From NCBI GenBank assembly GCA_020161795.1, contig JAIUOR010000046.1, positions 1-64,000 on the forward strand: 64,000 bases of DNA. The letters run 5' to 3'. The stretch comes from Actinomycetota bacterium. GTDB taxonomy: Bacteria > Actinomycetota > Actinomycetes > Propionibacteriales > Propionibacteriaceae. The notes under the pieces are model-generated. The model saw only the letters and a program-made list of their open reading frames with translations, had not been told where the DNA came from and made no database searches. This document shows, piece by piece, positions 55,739-64,000 of this stretch. The first letter of the stretch is position 1; the number at the start of each line of letters is the position of its first letter. The position numbers and the translations under genes were made by a program.

Positions 55739-57250
55739 TCAGTCGACTGGAGGTTCGGAGTGGGCCCGCAGCGCGTTCGGGATCCACTGGTAGCTGGGGC
55801 GTTCGACGAGCGCTGTCACCCATTCGGCGGTGGACCGGCCGGCCGGCGGACGCTTGAAGGCGACCACCAGTTCGTGCCGATCGGTGTCAACGGTGAAGTC
55901 CAGGTACTGGCCCACCGGTGGCATGTGCGGAGCCGGGAACTGGAACTGGCTCCCTTGCGCGGCGTAGAGGGGCATGCCGTCCCACCACACCCGGTAGTGT
56001 TCGGTCGAGTTGACCATCAACCGCAGGTCGCGTCGCCCGGCACAGTCGATCTGGTACTTCACGAACAGCACGCGGTCGGCGAAGTCCTCCCGGTTCCAGC
56101 GCACCCAGGTTCCAGGCAGCCGGCCGGGAGCCCACTCCAGGCCCTGCGGCAGCGTGCCGCCCACGGGTGGCAACTCGGTGTGGTCACGGATCTCCCACTT
56201 GCCGAAGGAGGTGTTGTACCAGGCCAGCCCGACCTCGATCTCGTGCGCGGCCGGATCGAAGCCGGTGCCGAGCTGGACGGGACTGCTGCCCTCCAGCCGA
56301 TCGCGCAGATCGAGCACGAGATCGGTGAACAGCTCCAGGGTGGCCGGCGGATCGATGCCGGTGACCTCTGCGTTGAGCACCAGGTCGCGTCCGATCGGCG
56401 CGAGCCAGCGCTCGGGGATGCCGTCGGGATCGAGGATGCCCAGCAGGGCGCCGATGCTCGCCGTCGTGCTGTCGCAATCCAGGCCGCAGTTGTTGGTGAT
56501 GCAGATCCGCTCGCTGAAGTCCGCTCCGGCCAGCCAGCCCAGCACGACGAACCCGGTATTGGGCCGCACATCGGTGAAGTCGGAGTTGCCGTAGGCAGCC
56601 ACGATCCTGCGCTGCACCTCCTGCCAGTCCCCGGTTTCGGCGAGCCAGGCCCGGGTGTCCTGGACCACGCGGTGGATGGCGGAATCGGCCGGGATGCCGG
56701 CCAGCGCGGTGTCGAGCAGGGTGTCGGGATCGGATTCGACGAAGGCGAGCGACTGCAGGCGGGCGAGGAACTGGGCTGCCAGGATGCCGTCGCCGTCGTG
56801 GTCGAAACATGCGTCGGCGTGGGCATAGGCGGCGGCCAGGTCGGGATCCCCGGCGGCCAGGCATGCCCAGAGCTCGGTGCGGATCGCCGCCCCTTCGCCG
56901 CAGGTGAACCAGTTGTCGTAGGAGCCGGTGAACGGAGGGCGGATCCCCTCGGCGTAGTTGCGCTGGCCCACCCCGTACTCGTTCCACGGGAAGGCGACGT
57001 GATCGTCCCACGCCGCCGCCAGGGCGAGCGAGTCCACCCTGGGCTGCGGCATCTCGTCCATGATGCAGGCGTAGAGCACCTGCAGGTCGAGATCGTCGTT
57101 GGGCACCATCGTGGTGGGGACCGGGTAGTAGAAGTCCGCGTCCAGCGGACCCTCCAGGCCCTCGAAGGTCTGCCCGAGGGTGCCGCCGACGGCCTTGCCG
57201 AGCCAGCAGCCGATGATCCGGTCGCGCAGTGACGGCGAGCTAGGAGGCAT
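55739..57250 (-). CDS. ADP-ribosylglycohydrolase-fold hydrolase with C-terminal beta domain (paralogue 1)
   Basis: A 503-residue protein. Residues 8-345 match the ADP-ribosylglycohydrolase (DraG/ARH) fold: GCWLGKAVGGTLG at the N-terminus, the metal pair PNDDLD (Asp52, Asp53), and GLDCDST (Asp258, Asp260) near the end of the domain. Compared with DraG, the usual T-D-D is N-D-D and the G-D-A-G motif has Lys19. The last 140 residues look like a beta-sandwich with carbohydrate-domain features (WVRWNREDFADRVLFVKYQID, VNSTEHYRVWWDGMPLY). No signal peptide, so it acts on an imported substrate. It overlaps its paralogue by 11 bases. The substrate is not known; a furanoside or N-riboside is a reasonable guess. 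Confidence 0.8.
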   Translation of the reverse strand: MPPSSPSLRDRIIGCWLGKAVGGTLGQTFEGLEGPLDADFYYPVPTTMVPNDDLDLQVLYACIMDEMPQPRVDSLALAAAWDDHVAFPWNEYGVGQRNYAEGIRPPFTGSYDNWFTCGEGAAIRTELWACLAAGDPDLAAAYAHADACFDHDGDGILAAQFLARLQSLAFVESDPDTLLDTALAGIPADSAIHRVVQDTRAWLAETGDWQEVQRRIVAAYGNSDFTDVRPNTGFVVLGWLAGADFSERICITNNCGLDCDSTTASIGALLGILDPDGIPERWLAPIGRDLVLNAEVTGIDPPATLELFTDLVLDLRDRLEGSSPVQLGTGFDPAAHEIEVGLAWYNTSFGKWEIRDHTELPPVGGTLPQGLEWAPGRLPGTWVRWNREDFADRVLFVKYQIDCAGRRDLRLMVNSTEHYRVWWDGMPLYAAQGSQFQFPAPHMPPVGQYLDFTVDTDRHELVVAFKRPPAGRSTAEWVTALVERPSYQWIPNALRAHSEPPVD

Positions 57251-59222
57251 CGTTGCTCCACGGGGAGCGGCTGCGATCCAGGTCGTAGACGTGTGGGTTG
57301 AGCGGTGCCGGGCCGGAGAACCCCAGGTGGAGTTCGGCCGGCGGGTGGCTGCCGTCGTGCACGAGCTTGACCAGCACCTCGTTCCACCCCTCCCGGAGCG
57401 TGACGTAGGCGCCGATCCCGTCAGCCGCCCGCTGGTTCGGCCGGATCCGCCGGTAGTCGCGGCTCTCGCCGGTGAGCTCACCGTTCAGCCAGTACCGGAC
57501 CGGCACGCTCGGATCGACGATCAGCCAGCCGTCCTGCTCGCTGGGGCTGTGGAAGAAGGCCTGCAGGTAGACGACGCCCGGTTCGGTGAAGGCTTCGGCC
57601 ACCGGCTGGGCGTAGCCATCGCTGGACGCCTCCCGCCACCCACCCGGACGCGCATCGGCCAGGGTCGGATCGCCGGTGACGGTCTCCGGAGAATACGGAG
57701 CGTCGAGCGGATCGCCGTCCGGCACCGGGAACACCTGGCTGAGCCGGCTGGCCAGCGCTCCCAGCAGCACGACGGGGATCGCCGGGGCGGCCGGGTAGCC
57801 GATCGCGTTCAGTTCCAGCCACAGCCGGTTCGAGGGCCGCACCAGCGGCATCGGCGGCACGTCCACCGCCCAGGCGAGCGTGCGGGTCTGCCCGGGGGCG
57901 AGTTCCACCTCCTGCCCGGTGACGGCCGGCCAGCCCGACGGGGTACGGAGCGCGACCTGCACGGTCATCGGATCGGCTCGCCGGTTCGTGAGGCTGACCC
58001 GCAGGGGGTGCGAGGACGCCGGATGGCAGGCGGGTCCGTCCACGTAGTCGACCACGACATCGACGTCCAGGCCCGGGTGCGGCACCTGATTCGGGCTGGC
58101 GGTGAACATCTGCCGGGTCTCGTCGTCGGCGTAGAGATCGGCCAGCGTGACAGCGAAGCCGGTGCCCTCCTGTACCAGGCCGTGGTGCCGCAGGACCAGC
58201 TGGGACACGACCCGGATCCGGTCGACGAGCTCGTCGAGATTCGCCGGGACGGGGTTGGGCCCGTCGCTGAGATGGCGTACGCCGCCCCAGTCCTCGTTGG
58301 TGGAGATGCCGGTGCCCAGCGGGGCGACCCATCGCTCGGGCAGGGCGTCGCTGCCGTAGAGGATGCCGAGATAGCTCCCGATCGCGGCACCGGAGGAATC
58401 GGTGTCGTAGCCGCAGTTGACCGTCTTGCACATGCCGTCGCCGAAGTCGGTGCCGTACAGCAGGCCGATGACCTGGAAGCCGGTGTTGATCGGCGAGTAC
58501 TGCGCGTTGTAGTGCGGGGTCGCCGACAGGACCGCGCGCCGGGCCTGCTTCCAGTCCAGCCCGTCGCGGTGGGCATCGCGGGCCGCCTCGACCGCGCGCC
58601 GGATCATGGACGACTCGGGAACGTAGGACAGCGCGATGTCGATCAGGAGCTGGGCGTCCTGCACCACGAAGGCAGCCGACTCCAGCGCGGTGTTGAAGAG
58701 CTCGCCGAAGACACCCTCGCCGCCGGCGTGGTCGCAGATCGCGTCCTGGTAGGCGTACTTCGCCGCCACGCGGGGCGCGCCCGGCGCGAGGCAGGCCCAC
58801 AGCTCGGAGCGGATCGGCGAGCCCATGCAGTCGATGAACCAATTGTTGAAATGGCCGCTCACCGGCGGTTCCAGGCCGAGGCGCAGATTGCGCTTGGAGA
58901 GCCCGTACTCGTCGAAGTTGTAGCCGACGTGGTCGAGCCAGTAGCGCGAGAGCTCCCGCGCGGTGAGCGCCGGCCCGACCTCCTCCGCCGCCTTCAGCCA
59001 GGCGAGCTGCATCTCGAAGTCGTCGTTCGGCAGGCCGCCTTCCTGCAGTTCGGGGTACCACCAGACGTCGAACGGCTCGTCGCGCCCCCAGGCCTCCTCC
59101 AGCGGAGTGCCCAGCGTCCCGCCGGCATTCTTGCCCTGCCAGCAGCCATAGACCCGATCGCGGATCTGCGGGCCGGCGATATCGACGTCGAAGACGGTGT
59201 CAGGACTCGGCGTGCTGACCAT
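57240..59222 (-). CDS. ADP-ribosylglycohydrolase-fold hydrolase with C-terminal beta domain (paralogue 2)
   Basis: A 660-residue paralogue of the preceding protein. The hydrolase domain covers about residues 20-390: YGCWQGKNAGGTLGTP, the metal pair PNDDFE (Asp67, Asp68) and GYDTDSS (Asp273, Asp275). About 270 further residues form beta-rich domains with an NEW3-like segment (LRVSLTNRRADPMTVQVAL) and a lectin-like end (VRYWLNGELTGESRDYRRI, REGWNEVLVKLVHDG). It is cytosolic by lack of a signal. The start overlaps the lacI end by 23 bases. Two such enzymes side by side in a transporter operon suggest sequential or alternative cleavage of one family of glycosides. Confidence 0.8.
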   Translation of the reverse strand: MVSTPSPDTVFDVDIAGPQIRDRVYGCWQGKNAGGTLGTPLEEAWGRDEPFDVWWYPELQEGGLPNDDFEMQLAWLKAAEEVGPALTARELSRYWLDHVGYNFDEYGLSKRNLRLGLEPPVSGHFNNWFIDCMGSPIRSELWACLAPGAPRVAAKYAYQDAICDHAGGEGVFGELFNTALESAAFVVQDAQLLIDIALSYVPESSMIRRAVEAARDAHRDGLDWKQARRAVLSATPHYNAQYSPINTGFQVIGLLYGTDFGDGMCKTVNCGYDTDSSGAAIGSYLGILYGSDALPERWVAPLGTGISTNEDWGGVRHLSDGPNPVPANLDELVDRIRVVSQLVLRHHGLVQEGTGFAVTLADLYADDETRQMFTASPNQVPHPGLDVDVVVDYVDGPACHPASSHPLRVSLTNRRADPMTVQVALRTPSGWPAVTGQEVELAPGQTRTLAWAVDVPPMPLVRPSNRLWLELNAIGYPAAPAIPVVLLGALASRLSQVFPVPDGDPLDAPYSPETVTGDPTLADARPGGWREASSDGYAQPVAEAFTEPGVVYLQAFFHSPSEQDGWLIVDPSVPVRYWLNGELTGESRDYRRIRPNQRAADGIGAYVTLREGWNEVLVKLVHDGSHPPAELHLGFSGPAPLNPHVYDLDRSRSPWSNDAS

Positions 59223-60267
59223 GGTGTGTCCTTTCGGAAGGCGGTTGAACTGAGGGGCGGCCAGGGGACGCCGGTGGGGCGCAGGATTCCCGGATCACCA
59301 GCTCGCAGGAGAGCGTGACGGTGCGGGGGGAGTGGCCGGCGGGATCGGGTCCGAGCCGCTGCCACAGCAGCTCGAGCGCGGTCTGGCCGAGCAGGGCCAT
59401 CGGCTGGGCGACCGTGGTCAGCGGCGGGATGGCGTGGGCGGCCAGATCGACGTTGTCGCAGCCGATGACCGAGAGCTGGGTGGGCACGGCGATCCCCAGG
59501 CTGTGCGCGGCCTGCACCACGCCGAGGGCGACCGCGTCGTTGGCTGCGAAGACGGCGGTGGGCGGCCGATCCTGTGCGAACAGCCGGGTTGTCGCCTGGT
59601 GGCCGGCCTCCCGATCGAGCGAACCGAGCACGATCAGCTCCGGATCGCACGGCAGCCCATGGGCCTCCAACGTGGTGCGGTAGGCCTGGTAGCGGCCCGA
59701 GGCCATGGTCGAGCTGCCGATGTAGGCGATCCGGGTGTGGCCCAGTTCGATCAGATAGGTGACCGCCTGCTGGGCGCCGGAACGGGTGTCGACCGTGACC
59801 AGGTCGGTCACCGACGGGGTGGTGTGAAGGCCGATGCCCACGACCGGCATGGTGCGGGCCGCGGCGACCAGTGCGGCGTTGTATTCCGGGCTCTCGGGCG
59901 GCGTCACGACCAGCCCCTCCACCTCATGGCTGCGCAGCAACTCCACGGCATCGATCGCCTGGTTGGGATCCCCGCCGGAGTCGGCCAGCACGACTCCGTA
60001 GCCGCGGGCACGCGCGGCCTGACCCAGCGCCGAGGCCACCTCGGCGGTGAAGGGGTTCTTCAGCTGGGAGACGACGAAACCCAGCAGGCCGGTCCGCTTG
60101 GTCGTGAGGCTGGCGGCCGCCCGGTTCTGGATGTAGCCGAGCTCACTGATCGCGGCGGCGATGCGCTCCCGGGCGGCGGCGGAGACATAGCCGTTGCCGG
60201 TCAGGTAGCGCGACACGGTTCCCACCGACACCCCGGCCTTGGCTGCCACATCGTACGCCGTTGGCAT
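59200..60267 (-). CDS. LacI-family regulator of the second sugar operon
   Basis: A 355-residue LacI/GalR protein. The helix-turn-helix is TAYDVAAKAGVSVGTVSRYLTG at residues 3-24 with hinge IQNRAAASLTTKRTG, and the sensor domain follows. A Pro/Ser/His-rich tail of about 20 residues extends past the usual end and overlaps the next gene by 23 bases. As first gene of the operon it is likely autoregulated through the palindrome at 60284-60317. GAGGAGG precedes the ATG. Confidence 0.92.
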   Translation of the reverse strand: MPTAYDVAAKAGVSVGTVSRYLTGNGYVSAAARERIAAAISELGYIQNRAAASLTTKRTGLLGFVVSQLKNPFTAEVASALGQAARARGYGVVLADSGGDPNQAIDAVELLRSHEVEGLVVTPPESPEYNAALVAAARTMPVVGIGLHTTPSVTDLVTVDTRSGAQQAVTYLIELGHTRIAYIGSSTMASGRYQAYRTTLEAHGLPCDPELIVLGSLDREAGHQATTRLFAQDRPPTAVFAANDAVALGVVQAAHSLGIAVPTQLSVIGCDNVDLAAHAIPPLTTVAQPMALLGQTALELLWQRLGPDPAGHSPRTVTLSCELVIRESCAPPASPGRPSVQPPSERTHHGQHAES

Positions 60268-60283
60268 CGCAGCCTCCTCGCTG

Positions 60284-60317
60284 TATGTAACCGGTTCTAT
60301 ATAGAACCGGTTACATA
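60284..60317. promoter_or_regulatory. Perfect 34-bp palindrome: paired LacI operators
   Basis: TATGTAACCGGTTCTAT at 60284-60300 is followed by its exact reverse complement at 60301-60317. Each half contains an AACCGGTT core (60289-60296 and 60305-60312), itself a palindrome of LacI type, with centres 16 bp apart. It lies between the promoter and the lacI start, so bound repressor would block transcription of the whole operon. Confidence 0.9.
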
Positions 60318-60319
60318 TT

Positions 60320-60343
60320 CGTTCAGGTCGTCACCGATGTCAA
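60320..60343 (-). promoter_or_regulatory. Promoter of the second sugar operon
   Basis: On the minus strand a perfect -35 TTGACA (60343-60338) is followed 17 bases later by a weak -10 GAATAT (about 60320-60315), which runs into the palindromic operator. The -35 is clear; the -10 is tentative. Confidence 0.5.
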
Positions 60344-60357
60344 CCCCATGGGAGCGT

Positions 60358-61458
60358 TCAGTCCGGGATCGGGCGAAACCGCGGGGGAGTCCAGGCCTTG
60401 TTGGTGGGACGCATGTCCTGGCCGGTGAGGTCTTCGTGGACGCGATAGGCGGCCAGGGCGCCGGTGAGCAACTGCGCCCAGGGTTCGGGGCCGGCTGGGC
60501 TGAACTCGGAGGCGACGTAGACGCCGGGCAGCGGAGTGCACAGCCGGGGAAGGTCGAGCAGAGTGCGCCAGCTGTCCCATCGCGGCCCGACGGTCGCGGC
60601 AGCCCGCAGGCGGCGGGGCGGACGTTGACCGGTCAGCGCCGCGTACCGCCAGGGCGAGGTGGTGATCACGACCGCCCGGCAGGACAGCACGCCGTCGGCG
60701 GTGGTCACCCGGCCCGGGGCGACGCGGTGGACCTCCGTGGCCCAGCGCATGGCCACCCCGCGGTCGGCCAGACGATGATGCAGGACGTCCACCAGCCGGG
60801 CTGCGGGCTGCGGGGCGTCGGCGGCGTCGATCAGCTGCCAGCGCCCGAAGGTGCGTTCGATGCTGAGCCGGGTTCCCAGCCAGCCGGGGGCGCGGTGCGG
60901 ATCGCTGTCCCGGCGGAGGGCCAGCTCGGTGAACAGGGTTCCCAGCGGTCCCGCCTGCCGGGCCAGATCGGCCAGCGTCTCGTTCGTGCGCAGCGCGGCC
61001 CGGCTGGCACGGCTGAGCCGGGAGGCCGTGAGTTCGGCCTCCACCCCCAGCGGACGCAACGCGAGCCAGGCCGTGTCGAGCCGGTCGAGCAGGTTGCGCC
61101 AGGCGGTGGCGGCATCCTCGCCGACCGCGCCGACGAGGCTGTGCCACTGGCCCGCCCGGTCGGCGGGCAGCGTCAGCTCGCCGGCCGGCGTGAGGTAGGT
61201 CGCCGGCGGCGCGGGGACGAGCCGGAGCTGGTGCAGTCCGAGCGCTCCTTCCAGCGGGCGTCCCGACTTCTTGAAGAGGTCGCGCCAGGCGGCCGGCAGC
61301 ACGACCAGGTTCGGGTTCTCGTCCAGCGGCGAGAGCGGTGAAGCGGCGTCCGCCTCGGTGACCGGGGTGCGATCGAGCACGACCACCTCGTGGTTCACCC
61401 GGGCGAGCCGCGCTGCCGCTGCCAGCCCGGCCAGGGTCGCGCCCACGACGACGATCAT
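60358..61458 (-). CDS. FAD-dependent oxidoreductase (amine-oxidase/desaturase-like)
   Basis: A 366-residue flavoprotein-like protein. The N-terminal Rossmann segment reads IVVVGATLAGLAAAARLA; the second glycine of GxGxxG is replaced by Thr, a departure from the norm. Later parts have the insertion and FAD-contact pattern of phytoene desaturases (GQWHSLVGAVGEDAATAWRNLLDRL, VVITTSPWRYAAL, PGVYVASEFSPAGPEPWAQLLTGALAAYRV). The start overlaps the stop of the FAD/Fe-S gene by 4 bases (ATGA), so the two are coupled. The substrate is unknown. Confidence 0.7.
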   Translation of the reverse strand: MIVVVGATLAGLAAAARLARVNHEVVVLDRTPVTEADAASPLSPLDENPNLVVLPAAWRDLFKKSGRPLEGALGLHQLRLVPAPPATYLTPAGELTLPADRAGQWHSLVGAVGEDAATAWRNLLDRLDTAWLALRPLGVEAELTASRLSRASRAALRTNETLADLARQAGPLGTLFTELALRRDSDPHRAPGWLGTRLSIERTFGRWQLIDAADAPQPAARLVDVLHHRLADRGVAMRWATEVHRVAPGRVTTADGVLSCRAVVITTSPWRYAALTGQRPPRRLRAAATVGPRWDSWRTLLDLPRLCTPLPGVYVASEFSPAGPEPWAQLLTGALAAYRVHEDLTGQDMRPTNKAWTPPRFRPIPD

Positions 61459-64000
61459 GGCCGCTCCAGGTGGAGGGCGAGGAGTTCGGCCAGGGTGAGC
61501 GCCTGGCGTCCGGCCAGGTCGGCGACCTGGGTGCGGCAGGAGAAGCCGTCGGCGACCACGATCGCGTCCGGCCCGGCCCGGCGGATGGCGGGCAGGAGTT
61601 GCTGCTCGGCGATGGCGACCGAGACCTCGTAGTGGCCGCGCTCGACCCCGAAGTTGCCGGCCAGGCCGCAGCAGCCGCCCAGGGTGGTGACGCTCGCCCC
61701 GGTGCTGGCCAGCAGCGCGGCGTCGGCCTGCCAGCCGAGCACGGCGGCGTGGTGGCAGTGCGGCTGCACCACCAGTTCGTGACCGGTGAGATCGGGCGGG
61801 GTATAGCCGGGGGTTTCGGCGAGCAGTTCGGCCAGGGTGCGGGTCGCGGCGGCGACGGCCGGCAGCCGCGGGTCGTCGATCAGCTCAGCCGCATCGTCGC
61901 GCAGCACCGTCAGGCAGGAGGGCTCGACCCCCAGGATGGGCAGGCCGTGCTCGGCGTAGGGGTGCAGGGTGTCGACCGCCTGGCGCAGCCGGCGCCGGGC
62001 GGCGTCGCGCTGTCCGGTGGTGATCCAGGTCAGCCCGCAGCAGGCCGGGTCGGTGATCAGTTCGGGCGCCCAGCCCGCCGCCAGCAGCACCTTCACCAGG
62101 GCGGGCAGGTGGGTGCCCTCGAAGCAGTCGGTGAAGGAGTCGACCCAGAGTGCGACCGGACGGGGGCGGCCGGCGTGCTCCGGCGTCATCCCCCGGTAGG
62201 CGGGGATCTCCCGGCGGGCCGTCCGGGAGGCGAAGCGGGGGAGTGAGCGGCGCCGGTCGACTCCGGCCAGCCAGCGGAGCAGGTGCGTCAGGCCGGGGGT
62301 GGCAAGCGTCCAGTTCACGACCGCGGCCAGCCCCGGCGTCCGGGCGATCAGCCGGGCCCAGCCGGGAAGCCGGCCCAGGGCGTAGTGGCTGCGGGGTCGC
62401 GGGCGGCCACGGTAGGTCTCGGCCAGCACCTGCGACTTGTAGGAGGCCAGGTCGACCCCGGTCGGGCAATCCCGGGCGCAGCCCTTGCAGGAGAGGCAGA
62501 GGTCGAGCGCTTCGTGCACCTCCGGGGCGGCGAAGCCGCCGGGCAGGGTGCCGCCCAGCAGCTCGGCCAGAATGTGCGCCCGGCCGCGGGTGGAGTCCTT
62601 CTCGGCTCCGGTCGCCCGGTAGGAGGGGCACATGATGTCGGCGGATTCGCCGTGGTGGCTGACGCAGCGTCCCACCCCCGAACAGCGGTGAACCCCCGCC
62701 GCCAATCCCGGATGAGCCAGTGCCAGCGGAGAGGTGGTCAGGGCGGTGCGGAGGTCGGCATCCAGCGGCGCCGGATCGACGAGCACCCCGGGGTTGAGCA
62801 GATTCTGTGGATCGAAGATCTGCTTGACGGCGGCGAACAGTGCCAGGGCCTGCGGGGAGTACATCGCCGGGAGCAGCTCCGAACGCGCCCGGCCGTCACC
62901 GTGTTCGCCCGACATCGACCCGTCATGGCTGCCGGCCAGAGCCGCCGCGTCCAGCAGGAAGGCCCGCAGCCGAGCCGGGCCGTCGGCCGCCACCAGCGGG
63001 AAGTCGATCCGGGCGTGGACGCAGCCCTCGCCGAAATGCCCATAGGGCGCGGCCTGCAGCCCGTGCTGCGCGAGCAGGGCCTCGAAGTCGCGCAGATAGT
63101 CGCCCAGGCGGGCCGGGGGCACGGCGGCGTCCTCCCAGCCCGCGTAGGCCGGACGGGTCAGGCTGGTCTCGGCCAGGCCGGCGCCGTCGGCCCGGACCCG
63201 CCACAGCGCCGCGGCCTGCGCCGGATCGTCCACCACCCGGCCGTCCAGCGCCCCGGCATCGGCCAGCAGCCGCTCCCCGGCGGCGCGGAGCTCGTCCAGG
63301 TCGTCCCCGGCCAGTTCGGCGAACAGCCAGCCCCGGCCGGCGGGCAACTCGGGCACGGGTCGACGCCGGCGCGCGGCATCGACGATCCGGGCGTCCAGGC
63401 CCTCCAGCGCGACCGGACGATGGGCGAGCACCGCGGGCACCGCATCCGCCGCCTCGGCCATGTCCGGATAGCCCAGGGCTACCACCACCGTCTGCGCGGG
63501 CGCCTGGACGAGCCGGAGCTCGGCACCGGTGACCACGGCCAGGGTGCCCTCCGAGCCGGCCAGGAAGGCGGTGACGTCGAAGCCGTGCTCGGGCAACAGA
63601 TGCTCCAGGCTGTAGCCGGAGACCTGACGGGCGAAGCGCCCGAACTCCGTCCGGATCACCCCCAGGTTGGCCATCACCAGCTCGTGCAGCCGGCGCAGGG
63701 TGGGGGAGTCGGTTGCCCGCAGGTCGGCCCGGGTGTCGAGCCGCAGGTGCTCGCCGGTGCCGGTGATCACGTCCAGGGAGAGCAGGTTGTCCGCGGTCCG
63801 GCCGTACCCCAGCGCCCGGGGCCCGCAGGCGTTGTTGCCGATCATGCCGCCGATCGTGCAGCGGCTGTGGGTGGAGGGGTCGGGGCCGAACCTCAGCCCA
63901 TGGGGCGCCGCGGCCCGCTGCAATTGCGCCTGGACGACGCCCGGCTCGACGCGAGCGGCCCGGCCGCCGGGCTCGACCTCGGCGATCGAGGTGAGATACC
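61455..64000 (-). CDS. FAD/Fe-S glycolate or D-lactate dehydrogenase-like protein (5' end beyond window)
   Basis: The visible 848 residues run off the right edge without a start. First comes a FAD_binding_4 part (GPDPSTHSRCTIGGMIGNNACG, with YLTSIAEVEPGGRAAR before it), then the FAD-oxidase C-terminal domain (YGHFGEGCVHARIDF, SGEHGDGRARSELL). A Fe-S half follows with CSGVGRC...CPSYRAT and CLSCKGCARDCP cluster motifs, and two CCG domains (DPACCGLTW, GCCGLAGNFG) end the protein. This is a GlcD-GlcF fusion of about 950 residues, known in actinobacteria as a membrane-associated D-lactate, glycolate or 2-hydroxyglutarate dehydrogenase that feeds electrons to quinone. The substrate cannot be told from sequence. 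Confidence 0.88.
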   Translation of the reverse strand, partial: YLTSIAEVEPGGRAARVEPGVVQAQLQRAAAPHGLRFGPDPSTHSRCTIGGMIGNNACGPRALGYGRTADNLLSLDVITGTGEHLRLDTRADLRATDSPTLRRLHELVMANLGVIRTEFGRFARQVSGYSLEHLLPEHGFDVTAFLAGSEGTLAVVTGAELRLVQAPAQTVVVALGYPDMAEAADAVPAVLAHRPVALEGLDARIVDAARRRRPVPELPAGRGWLFAELAGDDLDELRAAGERLLADAGALDGRVVDDPAQAAALWRVRADGAGLAETSLTRPAYAGWEDAAVPPARLGDYLRDFEALLAQHGLQAAPYGHFGEGCVHARIDFPLVAADGPARLRAFLLDAAALAGSHDGSMSGEHGDGRARSELLPAMYSPQALALFAAVKQIFDPQNLLNPGVLVDPAPLDADLRTALTTSPLALAHPGLAAGVHRCSGVGRCVSHHGESADIMCPSYRATGAEKDSTRGRAHILAELLGGTLPGGFAAPEVHEALDLCLSCKGCARDCPTGVDLASYKSQVLAETYRGRPRPRSHYALGRLPGWARLIARTPGLAAVVNWTLATPGLTHLLRWLAGVDRRRSLPRFASRTARREIPAYRGMTPEHAGRPRPVALWVDSFTDCFEGTHLPALVKVLLAAGWAPELITDPACCGLTWITTGQRDAARRRLRQAVDTLHPYAEHGLPILGVEPSCLTVLRDDAAELIDDPRLPAVAAATRTLAELLAETPGYTPPDLTGHELVVQPHCHHAAVLGWQADAALLASTGASVTTLGGCCGLAGNFGVERGHYEVSVAIAEQQLLPAIRRAGPDAIVVADGFSCRTQVADLAGRQALTLAELLALHLERP

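Noticed and set aside
54278-59318. Long rightward open frames (984 and 712 codons) across the second sugar operon
   Set aside because: They are shadows of the binding protein and the two hydrolases, with low-complexity composition and no recognisable motif.

Overview
This 64 kb window is chromosomal DNA from a high-GC Actinomycetota bacterium. GC-rich codon use, GTG starts, short or overlapping junctions and TANNNT boxes placed 6-9 nt before start codons all fit. Two blocks keep the gene order known from Mycobacterium tuberculosis: TPR protein - HAD phosphatase - small protein - tlyA - nadK - recN - pyrG - NUDIX - xerD (compare Rv1691-Rv1701), and uvrD1/pcrA - M23 peptidase - sucC - sucD - perM-like - purN - purH (compare Rv0949-Rv0957). 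The biotin ECF module with BioQ and the sugar operons suggest a free-living saccharolytic actinobacterium, perhaps of the Propionibacteriales; I cannot name the genus.

Layout. 1-140: tail of an ISL3-type insertion sequence. 303-12519: housekeeping block, interrupted at 3066-5541 by an inward-facing biotin uptake operon (bioY-bioM-bioN) and its TetR regulator bioQ, with two BioQ-type operators between them. 12598-15070: cysK and metY, preceded by a leaderless 23-codon upstream ORF with three consecutive cysteine codons and a terminator-like hairpin, which looks like a cysteine attenuator. 15305-19563: a YdeI-like protein, guaA, PspC-type membrane proteins and a GNAT acetyltransferase. 19661-25596: a cellobiose/beta-glucoside operon (binding protein, two permeases, GH1 glucosidase, LacI regulator) with CebR-like operators. 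25624-27539: a PspC-fused histidine kinase and its LuxR-type regulator.

27642-37756: a GlsB-like membrane protein, a BTAD/AAA/TPR regulator, and a divergent partner-switching operon. That operon encodes an RsbU-type phosphatase fused to an RsbW-like ATPase domain, two STAS antagonists, an unknown protein, two paralogous multi-pass membrane proteins (with the tail of a lost third copy) and an FAD oxidoreductase. 37806-49878: pcrA, M23 peptidase, sucCD, a sensor-like membrane protein, a PerM-like protein, purN, purH, folD and a DUF3017-type protein. 49888-52532: an unknown protein and an acyl-CoA synthetase.

52604-60343: a second LacI-controlled sugar operon, read leftward: lacI, two paralogous ADP-ribosylglycohydrolase-fold enzymes, binding protein and two permeases, with a perfect 34-bp palindromic operator. 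The enzymes keep the metal-binding aspartates but depart from the classical DraG/ARH motifs. This is the best candidate here for an undescribed catabolic system. 60358-64000: an FAD oxidoreductase and a glycolate/D-lactate dehydrogenase-like FAD/Fe-S protein that runs off the right edge. No tRNA, rRNA or CRISPR array was seen.
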